Shown: positions 1-8,139 of the stretch, in pieces
How the letters are laid out: the number at the start of each line of letters is the position of its first letter
Position numbering within the stretch: the stretch's first letter is position 1
Source of the DNA: Chloroflexota bacterium
GTDB lineage: Bacteria > Chloroflexota > Chloroflexia > Chloroflexales > Roseiflexaceae
Direction: 5' to 3'
Length of the DNA: 33,733 bases
NCBI GenBank assembly: GCA_018969485.1
Contig: JAGWYG010000030.1
Coordinates: forward strand, 1-33,733
The notes under the pieces: generated by a model
What the model was told of the DNA's origin: nothing
Database searches by the model: none
Seen by the model: the letters and a program-made list of their open reading frames with translations, nothing else
Translations under genes and position numbers: made by a program

Positions 1-90
1 GCGCGCACCACCGCCACCGCGCGCACCACCGCCACCGCGCGCACCACCGCCACCGCGGCGCCCACCGCCACCGCGGCGCCCACCGCCACC
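1..90 (+). repeat. 18-bp coding tandem repeat, five units
   Basis: Five contiguous 18-base units: three identical copies (1-54) followed by two variant copies (55-90) that differ by a few bases. Each encodes six residues (ARTTAT or AAPTAT). The array begins at the window edge, so the true copy number is unknown. Being a multiple of three, it can change length without breaking the frame. Confidence 0.9.
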
Positions 91-660
91 GCGCGTGCTA
101 CGGCACAGCCGTCGTCCAGCATCATCAGCGAGACCGGCGACATCCTGACAGGTGGAACGCTCAGTGCTTCCTGGCCCACAGGTCAGGGGCGTGGCTGGAG
201 CGTACGCCTCGTCGATACGAGCTATCGCATCACTGCCGATCCTGGCGCAGGCATGATCTGGGGATATCGCACGCTCGATCGCGCAGATGTCACAATTGGC
301 GTCGATGTCAGCGTCGATCGTGCTGCCAGCGTCGGGTTATTGTTGCGTTACACAGACAGCTCAAACTACGTTTCGTTCATGATCGATCCGACCACAGGTG
401 CGTATCGCGTCATTGAGCGACGTGGTGGTACCGCGACGACCATCGTTGAAGGAACCAGCGCGGCTGTGCGGGGAAGCATGGTGCGCATGATCGCACAGAT
501 CAGTGATGATACCTTGCGGATTGCCGCAGGGGAAGCGACGCTCGGTAGCTATGCGCTCGACAGCGCCTCAGACAGCACCCGATTCGGTATGGTCGTCATG
601 GCTGATGAGGCAACAGCAACAGCACAGTTTCGTGGATTGCAGATTCGAGAGATCAAGTGA
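1..660 (+). CDS. C-terminal part of a large protein: Ala/Thr/Pro repeat linker plus concanavalin-like domain (5' end outside window)
   Basis: The frame is open from base 1 to the TGA at 658-660, so the start lies upstream of the window. The first 30 residues are five six-residue repeats (three ARTTAT, two AAPTAT), typical of an extracytoplasmic linker. The remaining roughly 180 residues look like a beta-sandwich of the LamG/3-keto-disaccharide-hydrolase (DUF1080) type: a GLLLRY strand, then SNYVSFMIDP, then a closing strand ending in LQIREI. In Chloroflexota such domains often end serine/threonine kinases or other surface proteins, so binding of sugar or cell-wall material is possible, but the missing N-terminus would decide. 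The stop overlaps the GTG start of the next gene by three bases (GTGA), which suggests co-translation. An internal ATG at 253 would cut the sandwich and is not a likely start. Confidence 0.75.
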   Translation, partial: ARTTATARTTATARTTATAAPTATAAPTATARATAQPSSSIISETGDILTGGTLSASWPTGQGRGWSVRLVDTSYRITADPGAGMIWGYRTLDRADVTIGVDVSVDRAASVGLLLRYTDSSNYVSFMIDPTTGAYRVIERRGGTATTIVEGTSAAVRGSMVRMIAQISDDTLRIAAGEATLGSYALDSASDSTRFGMVVMADEATATAQFRGLQIREIK

Positions 661-1805
661 AGCAGCGTACACCATTGACACATCATTCGTTTCGTCCACA
701 TGTACGCATATTGATCATAATATTCGTAGCTTATCTCATCAATGGGTGTGCTCAACCACCAACAAGTCCTGACTATCCGCTGCCATTGATTACTGCATCT
801 GACGAGCAACTCCTCGCCAATGGCCAGCCTTTCGAAGTGCGTGGAGTAAACTATGTGCGATCCAGCGGTGTTGACCAGAATATTTGCTGGACACTGCAAT
901 TTGGTGCGGATGCACGCTGTCCATGGGATCTTCCTGCTATCACTGCTGATTTCGACAAACTTCGAGCGCTTGGCGTCAACACGATCAGGGTATTTTTGAA
1001 TTTCTATGTCTTTGGTGGATCAGTCCCAGTGATCAGTGACACTGGCAAGAGTATCGCGTTACTCCATCTGGAAGACTTGATTCGCGAAGCCAACCAGCGA
1101 GGGATATATGTCATTCCTGTATTGCTGATCGAATATCCACAGGATCAATTTGCGTCTATTCACTATGAACGGGCGTTTGACGTGCATGTACGTCCAATCG
1201 TGCGTAACTTTGCCGGCAATAATGGCATTCTCGCCTGGGATCTCTTCAACGAGCCCGACATCGGCAGCCCGGTCGACATTCGCTGCTGGGACTGGGACAA
1301 TGCCGATCATCCCGGATGCTTTCCACTCGCCGAAGAGCGGCAGCAATTCATCGCGGCCCTATCCGCCGAGGTCGCCACACTCGACCCTGGCCGGCTCCGG
1401 ACCACCGGGCTGGCCTTTGCCAAGAGTCATTTCGAGCCCATCGAGGCAGCGGCGCGGATCGCCGACATGGTCGACTTCTTCACCTTTCACTACTACGATG
1501 ATGGCCCGTACCACAGTGGGCGATACAAAGCGCACTGGTATTACGGCAAGGGCTTTCCCGACGACCTGCGACGTTCGATCGAAGAGATCCAGGCGCTCGG
1601 ACTCAAGCGGCCGATCGTCGTCACCGAGCTCGGGTTTCCGACCGTGCCACTCGATCCGGAGGCATCGCGCGACACTGCCATGCTGAACCGGGACCTGCGC
1701 GCCGCACGCGATCTGCTGCGCGAGGTCGGTGCCGGCGGCATGGTGCTGTGGTCATTCCAGGATTCATTCACGACGCTGCTCGACGATCTGTACCCACCAC
1801 GCTGA
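657..1805 (+). CDS. Lipoprotein glycoside hydrolase, GH5/cellulase-like clan A
   Basis: 382 residues from GTG 657. The N-terminus has basic residues, a hydrophobic stretch (about 17-28) and a lipobox ending at Cys31, so it should be a lipid-anchored extracellular enzyme. The body is a (beta/alpha)8 glycosidase of the GH5 mannanase/cellulase kind: WDLFNEP places the acid/base Glu at 199, HYY at 278-280 fits the strand-6/7 region, and VVTELGF places the nucleophile Glu at 324. A WSFQD motif near the end matches the last strand. The substrate cannot be told; beta-mannan or beta-glucan are family options. Base composition changes inside the gene: hand-counted 60-base rows give 42-47% GC at 661-780, 961-1020 and 1081-1140, but 75% at 1681-1740. 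It overlaps the preceding gene and is followed by mobA after 3 bases. Confidence 0.85.
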   Translation: MKQRTPLTHHSFRPHVRILIIIFVAYLINGCAQPPTSPDYPLPLITASDEQLLANGQPFEVRGVNYVRSSGVDQNICWTLQFGADARCPWDLPAITADFDKLRALGVNTIRVFLNFYVFGGSVPVISDTGKSIALLHLEDLIREANQRGIYVIPVLLIEYPQDQFASIHYERAFDVHVRPIVRNFAGNNGILAWDLFNEPDIGSPVDIRCWDWDNADHPGCFPLAEERQQFIAALSAEVATLDPGRLRTTGLAFAKSHFEPIEAAARIADMVDFFTFHYYDDGPYHSGRYKAHWYYGKGFPDDLRRSIEEIQALGLKRPIVVTELGFPTVPLDPEASRDTAMLNRDLRAARDLLREVGAGGMVLWSFQDSFTTLLDDLYPPR

Positions 1806-1808
1806 GCG

Positions 1809-2453
1809 ATGCCAGCACCAGCGACCAGCTGCATCATCGTCGCCGGCGGCCAGAGCCGGCGCATGGGGCATGACAAGCGCCAGATGCGGTTGTGGGGCGC
1901 GTCAGGCCCCACCTTGCTGGAGCACGTCGTCCTGCTGGCGCGCTCGATGTGCGCCGACTGCGTGGTCGTCCTGCCCGACCCGGAGCGCTGGCGCCACCTG
2001 AGCGCCCGGCTGGTCGCCGACGAATACCCCGGCGCCGGACCGCTGGCAGCGCTGATCACCGGCCTGGAGCACGTGGCGCAGCCATACGCCCTCGCCCTGG
2101 CCGGCGACCTGCCCACCATCGAGCCACGGCTCATCGCGGCGCTGCGGGCCTGGCCGCGCCCCTATCAGGCGCTGGTGCCGATCCACGACCAACCGCCGGG
2201 GCGTCCCGAGCCGCTGCTGGCGCTGTATCACCGGGACTGCGCCACGATCCTGCGGCCGCACGTCAAAGCCGGGCTGCGCACGCTCCATCGCGCCCTGCAC
2301 GTGCTCGACCACCAGTTCGTGCCGCCGGCATTCTGGCGCCAGCACGATCCCACCGGTCGCTCATTCCTCAATCTGAACACTCCGGCAGATGTCCATCAGA
2401 TCACTGCGTCACCACATCGCCGCACAGCCGGAACAGCCCTACCACCAGCATGA
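1809..2453 (+). CDS. mobA: Molybdenum cofactor guanylyltransferase (MobA-like nucleotidyltransferase)
   Basis: 214 residues. It transfers GMP from GTP to molybdopterin to make the guanine dinucleotide cofactor used by DMSO-reductase-type enzymes; cytosolic. The N-terminus carries the nucleotidyltransferase signature IIVAGGQSRRMGHDK (residues 8-22), with the glycine-rich loop and the conserved Lys. A metal-binding Asp lies in LALAGDLP, and a PLAAL segment follows the ADEYPGAG loop as in MobA. Length is close to the usual 190-210. There is no clear ribosome site, and the start lies 3 bases after the GH5 stop, so translation is probably coupled. A MobA/MocA-family protein with another nucleotide preference cannot be excluded. 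No molybdoenzyme gene is visible nearby. Confidence 0.85.
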   Translation: MPAPATSCIIVAGGQSRRMGHDKRQMRLWGASGPTLLEHVVLLARSMCADCVVVLPDPERWRHLSARLVADEYPGAGPLAALITGLEHVAQPYALALAGDLPTIEPRLIAALRAWPRPYQALVPIHDQPPGRPEPLLALYHRDCATILRPHVKAGLRTLHRALHVLDHQFVPPAFWRQHDPTGRSFLNLNTPADVHQITASPHRRTAGTALPPA

Positions 2454-2460
2454 GATACGG

Positions 2461-2466
2461 TATAAT
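2461..2466 (+). promoter_or_regulatory. Candidate -10 element for lutABC
   Basis: A perfect TATAAT lies 8 bases after the mobA stop. No good -35 is visible at 16-18 bases upstream. Transcription would start near 2473, leaving a leader of about 35 bases before the GTG at 2508. This also argues against the earlier in-frame GTG at 2475, which would sit almost on the transcription start. Confidence 0.5.
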
Positions 2467-2507
2467 GATGGCGGGTGACCGTCCCGCACGAGGAACAGGA
2501 GCCGCCG

Positions 2508-3260
2508 GTGTCGACCTCTGCCGCCCGTCATGCCACGCTGTTCGTCAGCTGCATCGTCGACCAGATCTACCCCGAGATCGGCCTCGCCACGGCCGAACTG
2601 CTCGAGCGTCAGGGCGTGCGGGTCGTCGTCCCCGACGGCCTCACCTGCTGTGGGCAGATGGCATTCAACGCCGGATTCCGCGCCGAGGCCGCGCAGGTCG
2701 CCGCGCGCACGCTGGAACAGCTGCGCGATGGCGGTGACATCATCGTCCCATCGGGATCATGTGGGGCGATGATTCGACACCTGTACCACGAGCTCTTCGC
2801 CGGCACCCCCCAGGCGGCGCTCGCCGAGCATGTCATGCGCAACACCTACGAGGTGACCGAATACCTGGTCGATGTGCTGGGCGTCAGCGATGTCGGCGCA
2901 CGGTACGCCGGCAAGATCGCCTACCACGACGCCTGTCACGGGCTGCGGTTCATCGGCCTCGGCCGGCAGGCGCGTACGCTCCTCAGCCACGTTGCCGACG
3001 CCGAGATCGTGCCACTCGCCGGATGTGAGCAGTGCTGCGGCTTCGGTGGCCTGTTCGCCATCAAGCAGCGCGCCATCTCCGAGGCGATGCTCGCCGACAA
3101 GCTCGCCGACATCGCCAGCACCACCTGCGATCTGCTGGTCACCGGCGATGCCAGCTGCATGACCCAGATCGCCGGTGGTCTGAGCCGCCGCGGCTCGGCT
3201 GTCCGCGCGCGACACATTGTCGAAGTCCTCGCCAACAGCGTCGACGCCAGGAGGGGATGA
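2508..3260 (+). CDS. lutA: L-lactate utilization protein LutA (Fe-S oxidoreductase subunit)
   Basis: 250 residues from GTG 2508. One of three parts of the LutABC complex that oxidizes L-lactate to pyruvate. Two cysteine-rich CCG modules are visible: the first ends in LTCCGQM, the second has DACHGLR and then GCEQCCGFGG, the ligand set for iron-sulfur clusters in the LutA/GlpC/HdrB family. The length fits the family (about 240). The start is set by AGGAG at 2497-2501, six bases before GTG 2508; an earlier GTG at 2475 has no such site. The stop overlaps the lutB start by one base (TGATG). With lutB and lutC following at once, the assignment is strong. Confidence 0.92.
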   Translation: MSTSAARHATLFVSCIVDQIYPEIGLATAELLERQGVRVVVPDGLTCCGQMAFNAGFRAEAAQVAARTLEQLRDGGDIIVPSGSCGAMIRHLYHELFAGTPQAALAEHVMRNTYEVTEYLVDVLGVSDVGARYAGKIAYHDACHGLRFIGLGRQARTLLSHVADAEIVPLAGCEQCCGFGGLFAIKQRAISEAMLADKLADIASTTCDLLVTGDASCMTQIAGGLSRRGSAVRARHIVEVLANSVDARRG

Positions 3261-4687
3261 TGGCCACCCAGTCAATCGCATTCCACGATCGGGTCGATCG
3301 TGCGCTCGATAACCGCTCGCTACAGACGGCGCTAGGCCGCGCGACCGACCGGTTCGTCACGAACCGGGCCAATGCGCTGGCGCTCGTCGATGACTTCGAC
3401 GACCTGCGTGCGCGTGGCCGCGCCATCCGGGCCAGCGCCCTGGCGCAGCTCGACGACGTCCTCGTGCGTCTGAGCGAACGCATCGAGGCGCGGGGCGGCC
3501 AGGTCTTCTGGGCCGCCGACGGCAATGCAGCGCGGCGGTACATCGTCGATCTGGCGCGCACCCGCGCCGTGCGCACGATCGTCAAGTCCAAGTCGATGGC
3601 ATCGGAAGAGATCCACCTGAACGATGCGCTCGAGGCAGCCGCGTTCACTGTGGTCGAGACCGACCTCGGTGAATACATCATCCAGCTCGCCGGCGAGACG
3701 CCGTCGCACATCATCGCGCCGTGCATTCACAAGACGCGCGAAGAGATCAGCACCTTGTTCCAGGACCATCTCGGCATGCCGGCGACCGATGACATTCCGA
3801 CGATGACGCGGACGGCGCGGGGCGCGCTGCGGCAGCAATTTCTGCAGGCCGACATGGGGATCAGCGGGGTGAACTTCGGCGTCGCGGACGCCGGCGCGGT
3901 GGTCGTCGTGGAAAACGAGGGCAACGCCCGGCTCACCACGACGGCGCCACGCATCCATGTGGCCGTGATGGGGATCGAGCGCGTGTGCGAGCGCCTCGAG
4001 GACCTCGGGGTGCTGCTGCAGCTGCTGGCGAGATCGGCGACCGGGCAGAAGCTATCGGTGTATACCTCGATTCTCAGCGGCCCGCGCCGCGCCGATGAGC
4101 CCGACGGTCCCGACGAGTTCCATCTGATCCTGCTCGACAATGGCCGCTCGCAGATCATCGGCGGCGACTATGCCGAGGCGCTGCTGTGCATCCGGTGCGG
4201 CGCCTGTCTCAACGCGTGTCCGGTCTACCAGTCGATCGGCGGCCACGCATACGGCGGCGTCTACTCGGGGCCGATCGGCGCCATCCTCACGCCGCTCCTC
4301 CAGCCCGAGCTACGCGATGTCCATAAGCTCCCGCAGGCATCGAGCCTCTGCGGCGCCTGTCAATCGGCCTGCCCGGTGAAGATCGCGATCCCCGACATGC
4401 TGCTGCGCCTGCGTGCCGATGCCGTCGCGGCCGGGCGCACCGACGCCATCGAACGCATCGCGATGGCGGGCTGGAGCCAGGCGATGCGCAGCCCCACGCT
4501 CTACCGCGTCGGCGGCAAGCTCGCCAGCCTGGGGACGCGGCTGCTCGCCCGCGAGGGGCGCATCGGCTGGCTGCCGCCACCGCTCGATCAGTGGACGCAC
4601 CAGCGCGATTTTCCGCCGTTCGCGCCGCGCTCGTTCACCGAGCTATGGGCCGAGCGGCAGCGCCGCGCCGCAGGAGACGGCCGATGA
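3260..4687 (+). CDS. lutB: L-lactate utilization protein LutB (ferredoxin-like LUD subunit)
   Basis: 475 residues, the usual LutB length. An N-terminal LUD domain (about 60-290) is followed by a two-cluster ferredoxin segment: CIRCGACLNACPVY, then CGACQSACPVKIAIP, eight cysteines for two 4Fe-4S clusters. It probably passes electrons from lactate oxidation to the quinone pool. The AGGAGG at 3249-3254 lies five bases before ATG 3260 but only two before ATG 3257, so 3260 is preferred; it overlaps the lutA stop by one base. The longer upstream frame beginning near 3032 is only read-through inside lutA. The end overlaps lutC by four bases (ATGA). Confidence 0.93.
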   Translation: MATQSIAFHDRVDRALDNRSLQTALGRATDRFVTNRANALALVDDFDDLRARGRAIRASALAQLDDVLVRLSERIEARGGQVFWAADGNAARRYIVDLARTRAVRTIVKSKSMASEEIHLNDALEAAAFTVVETDLGEYIIQLAGETPSHIIAPCIHKTREEISTLFQDHLGMPATDDIPTMTRTARGALRQQFLQADMGISGVNFGVADAGAVVVVENEGNARLTTTAPRIHVAVMGIERVCERLEDLGVLLQLLARSATGQKLSVYTSILSGPRRADEPDGPDEFHLILLDNGRSQIIGGDYAEALLCIRCGACLNACPVYQSIGGHAYGGVYSGPIGAILTPLLQPELRDVHKLPQASSLCGACQSACPVKIAIPDMLLRLRADAVAAGRTDAIERIAMAGWSQAMRSPTLYRVGGKLASLGTRLLAREGRIGWLPPPLDQWTHQRDFPPFAPRSFTELWAERQRRAAGDGR

Positions 4688-5391
4688 GCGACGCACGTGA
4701 GGCGATGCTCGGTCGCATCCGCCAGGGCCTCGCCAGGAACCGGGAGTTCCTGGCGCACGAGGCGCTCGCCGCGCCGCATGCTCCGCCACCGTTCGTGCAT
4801 CCAGAGCACGATGCTGATCTGGCGGACCTCTTCGCGACGGAGTTGCGCAAACTCGCGGCGCACGCGCACCTGTGCGCCGATCATGACGCGGCGCGGGCGA
4901 CGCTGCGCGACATCCTGGGCGCCGCCGGGGTGCATCTGGCGCTCACCTGGGCGCTGCCGGCGCTGGCATTCCCCGGCCTCGATGACGATCTCGCCGCCAT
5001 CGGCGTCGAACGTCGCGACGTGGCCATCGCCCCGACCGCCGCCGAGCGTGCGGCGGAACTGCGCGCGCTCGAACCGGCGGCCGCCTGCATCTCGGGCGTC
5101 GACGCCCTGATCGCCGAGAGCGCGACGATCGTCGTGCTGGGCGGCGCCGGCCGGCCGCGGCTCGCATCGCTGCTCGCGCCGCTGTACATCGCCATCGCCC
5201 GACGCGATCAGGTCGTCCGGGGGCTCGGCCAGGCGATCGCACAGCTGCAGCAGCGCGCCGCGCCGGATCTCTTCGCCGAGCGCAGCAGCCTCACCTTCAT
5301 CACCGGCCCGAGTCGCACCGCCGACATCGAGATGACGCTGGCGCTCGGCGTGCATGGCCCGCGCGATGTTCATGTGATCATCTACGGCTGA
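4684..5391 (+). CDS. lutC: L-lactate utilization protein LutC (LUD domain)
   Basis: 235 residues, a single LUD domain, third subunit of the lactate-oxidizing complex. It starts with an ATGA overlap on the lutB stop. Family features are an N-terminal helical region with GRIRQGL, a central GVDALIAESATIVV strand-turn, and the C-terminal glycine-containing motif ITGPSRTADIE followed by GVHGP, all normal for LutC. The operon contains no lactate permease and no LutR-type regulator; the MFS carrier at 10580 is separate. Expression likely depends on the TATAAT-type signal before lutA. Confidence 0.92.
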   Translation: MSDAREAMLGRIRQGLARNREFLAHEALAAPHAPPPFVHPEHDADLADLFATELRKLAAHAHLCADHDAARATLRDILGAAGVHLALTWALPALAFPGLDDDLAAIGVERRDVAIAPTAAERAAELRALEPAAACISGVDALIAESATIVVLGGAGRPRLASLLAPLYIAIARRDQVVRGLGQAIAQLQQRAAPDLFAERSSLTFITGPSRTADIEMTLALGVHGPRDVHVIIYG

Positions 5392-5474
5392 TCGCCGCAG
5401 GCCGGCCGGTGCGCCGCCGACGCGATGGTGGCGCATCGACAACCGGGTGTGGCGGGAAGATCGGCATCCATGGC

Positions 5475-5504
5475 TTGACCGTCGGCGACGTCACGTGCTA
5501 CAGT
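5475..5504 (+). promoter_or_regulatory. Sigma70-type promoter for the ctaB fusion gene
   Basis: TTGACC at 5475-5480, an 18-base spacer and TACAGT at 5499-5504, with TG at 5496-5497 giving an extended -10. The start of transcription would be near 5511. This rules out start codons upstream of that point for the following gene. Confidence 0.6.
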
Positions 5505-5567
5505 CGGGTCACTGCCCCACAGGCCGGGGTGGCACGTGATCGTTCGCTCAGTCCCGAGGTACATCAG

Positions 5568-7121
5568 GTGTTCCACGATCACTCACAGCGAATTCCGCGT
5601 CTCTTCGTGCTCGCCAGCATCCTGGTCGCGCTGGTCTTCGGCGGCGCGACCTGGGCACTGAGCCATGCCAGTGGGTTAGGGATCGGTGCAGTCGCACTCG
5701 CCAGCCTCGGCATCGCACTCATCTCGTTGACTCGCGCGCGCCTGCCGGAGACCGCCCGCGTCGGTGCGCGCGCTGCCAGCGCGCGCCGCAGGCACGTCAT
5801 CGCTGCTGGCGTCGCCGCCGCCATGCTCTACGGAGCCATCATCGCCGGCATCCAATCCGTCGCCACCGGAGGTGTGTGGGCGTGCCGGTCCTGGCCGTGG
5901 TGCGCGCCCGCCGACGGAGCGGCGACCATCACTGTGCTGCACCGGGGCGCGGCGGCGATCGCCACGCTGATCGTCGCGATCAGCGCGTGGCAACTGTGGC
6001 GTACCCGCCAGGATCGCCTGCTGCGCATCAGTGCCGGCAGCGCCCTCGGATTGATCATGGTCGGGCATCTCCTCGGCGCAGGCATGGCATCTGGCCTGAC
6101 CAGCACCGCATGGCGCGTCGGGCACCTTGCCGTCGGCATCGCTGGCTGGGGCGCGCTGGTCGTCTTCGCCACCGTGCTGACGCGCGCACCCTATCACCGG
6201 CAGCGCGCCGACGCCGACGAGCGCGGCGCCAGCGACCGCGTGCTGCTCAGCGGCCGGCCGTCGCTCCTGAAGGACTACGTCAGCCTCACCAAGCCAGGGG
6301 TGATCTCGCTGCTGATCTTCACTACGATCACCAGCATGTACATCACACCCGCCGGCGTACCCGATCTCGGCCTGGTGCTCTGGACGGCGCTGGGCGGCTG
6401 GCTGATGGCCGCAGGCTCGCACGCGCTCAACTGCTACTTCGACCGCGATGTCGACGTCCAGATGGGGCGCACCAGCCGCCGGCCGATCCCCAGCGGGCGC
6501 ATTCCGGCATGGCATGCTGCCGTCCTCGGCGTCGTGCTCGGCGTCATCGCCAGCGCCGTGCTGCTCAGGTTCGTCAACTGGGTCGCCGCAGCGCTGGCGC
6601 TGGCCGGGCTGCTCTACTACGTGGTGATCTATACGATCGGGCTGAAACGCCATTCGACACAGAACATCGTCATCGGCGGCGGCGCCGGCGCATTCCCGCC
6701 ACTGGTCGGCTGGGCTGCGGTCACCGGCGATGTCGCGCCGGCCGCGCTGCTGCTCTGGGTCATCATTTTCTACTGGACGCCGCCACACTTCTGGGCGCTG
6801 GCGCTGATCCGGCAGGTCGACTATGCCCGAGCCGGCATTCCGATGCTGCCGGTCATCGTCGGCGACGCCGAGACGAAGCGCCAGATCGTGCTCTATTCGA
6901 TCATGATGGTCGCCCTCACGCTGCTGCCGATCGCCTTCGGCATGCTCGGCGTGAGCTATACCATCGCCGCCGCGGCGCTGGGCGCGATCTTCATCGGCTA
7001 TGCCGTGCGCCTGCGGCATGCGACTGCTCCCCAGGCGCCTTGGGGGTTGTACAAGTATTCGCTGCTCTATCTGGCGTTGCTGTTCGCCGCGATGGTCGTC
7101 GACCGGGTGGCCTTCGCCTGA
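5568..7121 (+). CDS. ctaB: Fused half heme A synthase (CtaA-like) and protoheme IX farnesyltransferase (CtaB)
   Basis: 517 residues from GTG 5568, preceded by GAGGT at 5556-5560; the frame is open further upstream, but the promoter at 5475-5504 makes starts before about 5511 unlikely (GTG 5529 is the alternative). Residues 11-205 hold about six membrane helices. The third ends in a Cys pair, C106 and C112, in ACRSWPWC, which matches the CPDWPLC-type loop of heme A synthase, followed by H125 (LHRG) and H186 (VGHL), as in one four-helix half of CtaA. Residues about 232-517 are a full UbiA prenyltransferase with NCYFDRDVD (N288, D292, D296), KRHSTQN and YWTPPHFWAL, all hallmarks of heme O synthase. 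It farnesylates heme B in the membrane for terminal oxidases. Whether the half-CtaA makes heme A is unknown. Confidence 0.9.
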   Translation: MFHDHSQRIPRLFVLASILVALVFGGATWALSHASGLGIGAVALASLGIALISLTRARLPETARVGARAASARRRHVIAAGVAAAMLYGAIIAGIQSVATGGVWACRSWPWCAPADGAATITVLHRGAAAIATLIVAISAWQLWRTRQDRLLRISAGSALGLIMVGHLLGAGMASGLTSTAWRVGHLAVGIAGWGALVVFATVLTRAPYHRQRADADERGASDRVLLSGRPSLLKDYVSLTKPGVISLLIFTTITSMYITPAGVPDLGLVLWTALGGWLMAAGSHALNCYFDRDVDVQMGRTSRRPIPSGRIPAWHAAVLGVVLGVIASAVLLRFVNWVAAALALAGLLYYVVIYTIGLKRHSTQNIVIGGGAGAFPPLVGWAAVTGDVAPAALLLWVIIFYWTPPHFWALALIRQVDYARAGIPMLPVIVGDAETKRQIVLYSIMMVALTLLPIAFGMLGVSYTIAAAALGAIFIGYAVRLRHATAPQAPWGLYKYSLLYLALLFAAMVVDRVAFA

Positions 7122-7478
7122 TCAGTGGTCGCCGGGCCGTCGAGGGTGCCGCGATGGGTGGCCAGGCGATCCATGGCGTGCCCGCAGGGTGGCGCCGGAT
7201 CGCCACGCACGTCGCGCCTGCGTGGCGATCGCGCGGCGCGCTGGCTTCACCCAGGCTGCTGGCCTGCCCGGCATGGCCCGGCCGGCTGCGTACCGCTCGC
7301 ACTCCTCGCCGAGCAGGTCGGCGTCGCACCGCTTGAGCGTTGCGGCCGTCGCGTGCGCGGTGCCGCCGGCGTAACGCCGTCCGGGTGCCGGGCGCTGGGC
7401 CTGGCCGGGGAGGCCGGCGTGGCGCCGTGCGACACCATCGGGCCGCCCGATCAGGCGCTGCGCGTCGGAGCGTGGCAT
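7122..7478 (-). CDS. Doubtful small Arg/Ala-rich protein
   Basis: 118 residues from ATG 7478, ending one base beyond the convergent ctaB stop. No family recognised. It is rich in Arg, Ala, Gly and Pro with a few Cys. In its favour: a count over the frame gives about 80% G/C in third positions, and a weak AGG lies four bases before the ATG. Against it: amino acid composition typical of chance frames in GC-rich DNA, and no detectable motif. It would follow the equally doubtful frame at 7510-7788 on the same strand. Confidence 0.25.
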   Translation of the reverse strand: MPRSDAQRLIGRPDGVARRHAGLPGQAQRPAPGRRYAGGTAHATAATLKRCDADLLGEECERYAAGRAMPGRPAAWVKPARRAIATQARRAWRSGATLRARHGSPGHPSRHPRRPGDH

Positions 7479-7509
7479 TCGCCTGCCACTGTGTTGCCAC
7501 CCTGCCGCA

Positions 7510-7788
7510 TCACCGCCCGCGATGATGCTGGGCTGCGCGTCGCTTGCGTGGGCGCTTCGGCTCGTCCGGTTCGGGCTGATGCGGCGTGACGACGGGTGGC
7601 GGATCGTGCCGCTGCCGTTCGTGTGCGGCGATGCGCGCCAGGGCCGCGGCGCGCTGCTCCAGCGTCGCGACCTGCGCGGCGAGGACAGCACGCTCAGCGC
7701 GGAGGTGGGCGGGCGCATCGCGCCGCGTCGTGCCGACGAGGACGTCAGACCGCTCGGGGAAGCGTGAACACCTACTCGCATCACGCAT
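7510..7788 (-). CDS. Doubtful small protein with coiled coil and basic tail
   Basis: 92 residues from ATG 7788. The middle (LRAERAVLAAQVATLEQR) has heptad spacing of Leu/Val/Ala and charged residues expected of a coiled coil, followed by a Pro/Glu-rich segment and a very basic tail (KRPRKRR). Third-position G/C is about 79% over the last 72 codons. No family is recognised and no good ribosome site is seen, so the start is uncertain. It could be a remnant of a larger gene. Confidence 0.3.
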   Translation of the reverse strand: MRDASRCSRFPERSDVLVGTTRRDAPAHLRAERAVLAAQVATLEQRAAALARIAAHERQRHDPPPVVTPHQPEPDEPKRPRKRRAAQHHRGR

Positions 7789-8139
7789 GAGAAGCGAGAG
7801 ACCAGGTTGCAGCCGCATGCCCGCATTGGCAGGGCCACGCAGTCTGCCAACGGGATCAAGCGGCGCGGCAAGCCGGCCCGGCAGGCCAGAGCCTTGCACG
7901 TCATGACGATCCGGCGTGCATGCGGATCATCATGCCGCACGCGTTTCGATGGGGCAGGGGTGCATGAGCCGCGCTGATGGTGCTGGTCCGGCAGCACACG
8001 ACTGGCGTCGGCCGCGCGCAGAAGGGCTGGCGCAACAGTGCCTGGGCAGGCAGGCGCTGCATCCCACAACATCACTCACGTCCAGACAAGTCGGCGGCAC
8101 GCAGTGCAGGCGATGGCGCGCCGGTGGCCATCGGTCAGT
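7789..8139. other. Gene-free stretch
   Basis: No convincing frame, RNA gene or promoter was seen. Long frames here are Arg/Pro/Ser-rich and have no motif. It separates the doubtful reverse frames from the P-loop gene. Confidence 0.5.

Noticed and set aside
2475-2507. Earlier GTG start for lutA
   Set aside because: Would coincide with the expected transcription start; the AGGAG at 2497-2501 points to 2508.
5676-7019. 447-residue reverse frame opposite ctaB
   Set aside because: Composition is Asp/Gln/His/Arg-rich with no motif; the forward strand has clear UbiA and CtaA signatures.
5876-7336. 486-residue forward frame overlapping ctaB
   Set aside because: Arg-rich shadow frame of the same gene.
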